Shown one piece after another: positions 45,920 through 48,322 of a stretch of 48,322 nucleotides of DNA (its first letter is position 1; each line of letters starts with the position of its first letter). The DNA comes from Alphaproteobacteria bacterium. GTDB taxonomy: Bacteria > Pseudomonadota > Alphaproteobacteria > Sphingomonadales > Kordiimonadaceae. Where the stretch lies: contig JAJFIU010000051.1 in the NCBI GenBank assembly GCA_021774695.1, positions 1 through 48,322 of the forward strand, given 5' to 3'. A program made the position numbers and the translations under genes. The notes under the pieces were generated by a model. It made no database searches and was not told where the DNA came from. It was given only the letters and a program-made list of their open reading frames with translations.

Positions 45920-46987
45920 TTAACCATTGGTCGGCAAAAAGCCGCCGTAGACAAAAATAGCCGAATAAAAGACTACAAAGAACAACGATAACGGCAGGAA
46001 TACTTTCCAACCTAACCGCATCAACTGGTCATAGCGGTAACGCGGCACAAACGCCTTCACCATGGCAAACAGCCAGAACCCAAAGGCAATCTTGATAAAT
46101 AACCAGATAAAGCCGGGGATAAATTCAAGGAATGGCAGCGGCGCGTGCCAGCCACCAAAGAACAGGATCGCCATCACCGCCGACATCAGTAAAATATTGG
46201 CATATTCACCCAGGAAGAACAGTGCGAATGCCATTGAGCTATATTCCACCTGATAGCCAGCCACCAACTCTGCTTCAGCTTCCGGCAAATCAAACGGAGG
46301 ACGATTGGTTTCAGCCAGTGCAGATATGAAAAAGATAACAAAAATTGGGAAAAACGGCCAGATATTCCAGTAAATCGCGCCGCCCGCCTGCCTGTCCACA
46401 ATATCGCTCAAGTTCAAAGAGCCGGCCGAAATCAACACACAGACAAGTACAAATCCGATCGATACTTCATAAGACACCATCTGCGCCGCAGACCGCAGCG
46501 CACCCAGGAAAGCATAGCGGCTATTGGAAGCCCATCCAGACATGATAATGCCGTACACACCCAGCGATGAGATGGCGAGAATATACAGGATACCCACATT
46601 GAGGTCAGCTATGGCCATGCCTTCATCAAAGGGAATAACAGCCCATGAAATCAGCGCCAACGTGAATGTAATCATTGGTGCCATAAGGAAAATAACCTTG
46701 TTAGCACCGGCCGGTATGATGGTTTCTTTAAGGAATAGTTTAAGGCCATCAGCAAAGGATTGCAGCAGACCAAACGGTCCGACAACATTTGGGCCGCGCC
46801 GCAACTGCACCGCCGCCCAAATCTTGCGATCGAAGTAAACCGTGAAGGCAACCGCGATCAAAAGCGGCAGCACAACAGCAAGGATCATCAAGACAATGCT
46901 GAAGAAATATAGTGTCGGCGTTGGTTCAAGTCCCAAAAGCTGGCCTAGCCAGGTTGTGGGCAACCACTGGAAAAATGCATCAACCAT
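45920..46987 (-). CDS. nuoH: NADH-quinone oxidoreductase subunit H
   Basis: Membrane subunit that forms much of the quinone-binding chamber and the start of the proton path. 355 residues, about eight membrane helices. Landmarks: [22 protein letters not shown] region (about 63-84), [19 protein letters not shown] (about 154-172) and [21 protein letters not shown] (about 226-246). I chose ATG 46987, which overlaps the end of nuoG, because GAGGAG lies upstream; a longer frame to 47029 is inside nuoG. Confidence 0.97.
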   Translation of the reverse strand: MVDAFFQWLPTTWLGQLLGLEPTPTLYFFSIVLMILAVVLPLLIAVAFTVYFDRKIWAAVQLRRGPNVVGPFGLLQSFADGLKLFLKETIIPAGANKVIFLMAPMITFTLALISWAVIPFDEGMAIADLNVGILYILAISSLGVYGIIMSGWASNSRYAFLGALRSAAQMVSYEVSIGFVLVCVLISAGSLNLSDIVDRQAGGAIYWNIWPFFPIFVIFFISALAETNRPPFDLPEAEAELVAGYQVEYSSMAFALFFLGEYANILLMSAVMAILFFGGWHAPLPFLEFIPGFIWLFIKIAFGFWLFAMVKAFVPRYRYDQLMRLGWKVFLPLSLFFVVFYSAIFVYGGFLPTNG

Positions 46988-48322
46988 CGGTACCCGTCGC
47001 CTCCTCAACCAGTCCGCTGCGTGCTTCACTACAGTCAGCCATTATCTGACTGGCGCGTACGATAGGATTGGTATGATAAAAATTCTCAACTGCTGGAGCA
47101 ATGCCACCAGTTTTGATTTCGCCTTTTTTGCCAAAATCGGCCCATTCAGTACGCTGGAGCTGATCAATCAGGTCAAACCCGGGAACATCTTTGGCAATTC
47201 TACTACGAAGTTCCGGCAGACTGTCATACGGCAGTGTGTCACCTAGAACTTCAGACAAAGCCCGGAAAATTGTCCAGTCTTCGCGTGCTGCGCCCGGCGC
47301 AAAGGTGGCTTTTTCCGTACGCTGGAAGCGGCCTTCGGTGTTGGCATATGTGCCAAATTTCTCGGTGTATGCTGCGGCGGGTAAAATGATATCAGCGTGC
47401 TTAACGCCCTCGTCTCCGTGCGTACCAACATAAACAACGGTGGTATTCTTCAAAGCGGAAGTATCAATTTCGTCTGCGCCAAGTAGGAATACCATTTTTA
47501 ACTTGCCTGATTCTGCATCTGCGAGAATGCCGTCCACGCCGCCGCTAGTTGTCAGACCCAAATCAAGACCACCAACACGACCAGCTGCATTATGCAGGAC
47601 GTTAAAGCCGTTCCAGTCTTTGCTTACACAGTATTTGTCTGCGATATCGCGGGCTGCTTTTAGAATAGCGGCACCGTCTGCCCGTGAAAGTGCGGCCTGT
47701 CCAACCAAAATGATTGGCTTTTTGGCGGCTTTAAGCGCTTTGGATGCTTCATGCTTGCCGCTGAGAACTGCGTCCAACAAGCTTGCATCGTCGCCGAACT
47801 CATCGACTTTGTATGTCAAATCTTCGACGTTCCCAATATTGCCAACTTTCAGGCCAAAATGTCGTACAGCTTTGTGGATGCGTGAATTGAGAATTGGAGC
47901 CTCAAGTCTTGGGTTCACGCCAACCATCAGCAGGTAATCGGCATCTTCTACACCAGCGATGCTGCTGTTCATGATGTAACCACCGCGTGCGCCAGCCTCT
48001 AGGTGAGAGCCGTCTTGACGGCATTCAACGCGGTCACTGCCCAACGTGCTCATCAGGTCTTTAAGGGCGGCCATGGCTTCCATGTCAGCCAGATCCCCAG
48101 CAATGGCGGCAATCTCGTTGCCTTTCACGCCCTTAAGCTTGGCCTTGATAGCTACAAATGCATCTGCCCAGCTAGCTTCCGCCAGCTTCTTGTTCTTGCG
48201 AACATAGGCCGCATCAAGTCTGCGCGCCTTCAGACCATCAAAGGCATAGCGAGTTTTGTCGCTAATCCATTCTTCATTAATTTCTTCATGAAGCCTCGGC
48301 AAAAAACGCATAACCGCAGCAC
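46980..48322 (-). CDS. nuoG: NADH-quinone oxidoreductase subunit G, N-terminal part beyond the right edge
   Basis: Large peripheral-arm subunit of complex I. About 447 residues of roughly 690 are visible; the frame stays open to the right edge, so the internal ATG at 48311 is not the real start. The visible part is the molybdopterin oxidoreductase-like domain, beginning at [19 protein letters not shown], which is conserved in NuoG, and including the [14 protein letters not shown] segment. The N-terminal ferredoxin-like region with the Fe-S clusters is off the window. The stop overlaps nuoH by 8 nt. Confidence 0.96.
   Translation of the reverse strand, partial: AAVMRFLPRLHEEINEEWISDKTRYAFDGLKARRLDAAYVRKNKKLAEASWADAFVAIKAKLKGVKGNEIAAIAGDLADMEAMAALKDLMSTLGSDRVECRQDGSHLEAGARGGYIMNSSIAGVEDADYLLMVGVNPRLEAPILNSRIHKAVRHFGLKVGNIGNVEDLTYKVDEFGDDASLLDAVLSGKHEASKALKAAKKPIILVGQAALSRADGAAILKAARDIADKYCVSKDWNGFNVLHNAAGRVGGLDLGLTTSGGVDGILADAESGKLKMVFLLGADEIDTSALKNTTVVYVGTHGDEGVKHADIILPAAAYTEKFGTYANTEGRFQRTEKATFAPGAAREDWTIFRALSEVLGDTLPYDSLPELRSRIAKDVPGFDLIDQLQRTEWADFGKKGEIKTGGIAPAVENFYHTNPIVRASQIMADCSEARSGLVEEATGTDG

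Overview
The window is a chromosomal segment of an alphaproteobacterium carrying almost only housekeeping genes. Four things point there: the long reverse-strand block nuo - birA - coaX - rnj - mce - DUF1467 - proS - lolC/lolD - dnaE, a familiar alphaproteobacterial gene order; the lexA promoter with the alphaproteobacterial SOS box GAAC-N7-GAAC; a short prolyl-tRNA synthetase without the editing insertion; and the neighbourhood comEC - gltX - gltA. I cannot fix the order. The chain bamA - skp - fabZ without lpxD/lpxA/lpxB recalls sphingomonad- or kordiimonad-like genomes, but that is inference from memory.

Left part (1-15.4 kb), mixed strands: a truncated tpiA (-); ppiD overlapping trpE (+); a divergent polysaccharide deacetylase on the other strand, wedged between trpE and the rest of the trp genes; then trpG-trpD-trpC-moaC-moeA (+), each overlapping the next by 4-8 nt. 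lexA follows with its own SOS-box promoter, then convergent comEC (-), gltX and gltA (+). gltA ends at a symmetrical hairpin shared with the facing fabZ.

Right part (15.4-48.3 kb): every gene is on the reverse strand. Read in the direction of transcription (right to left): complex I (3' part of nuoG, then nuoH-I-J-K-L-M-N), birA, coaX, rnj, mce, a DUF1467 gene; a 414-nt gap with a strong hairpin terminator; proS, lolC, lolD, a DUF1761 gene, dnaE, a Nudix gene; promoter and structured leader, rpsB-tsf, terminator; pyrH-frr-uppS-cdsA-dxr-rseP-bamA-skp-fabZ, the translation/isoprenoid/envelope-assembly block. Many genes overlap or abut, so most of this is probably a few long operons.

I found no tRNA, rRNA, CRISPR array, insertion sequence, prophage or defence system, and no evidence of an exotic new system. 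The points most worth a second look are a pair of EF-hand-like calcium loops inside BamA, a 120-residue acidic-then-lysine-rich tail on ribosomal protein S2, the missing lpx genes beside fabZ, an in-frame stop codon just after the best-placed start of the polysaccharide deacetylase, and a strong plus-strand terminator with no plus-strand gene in front of it.
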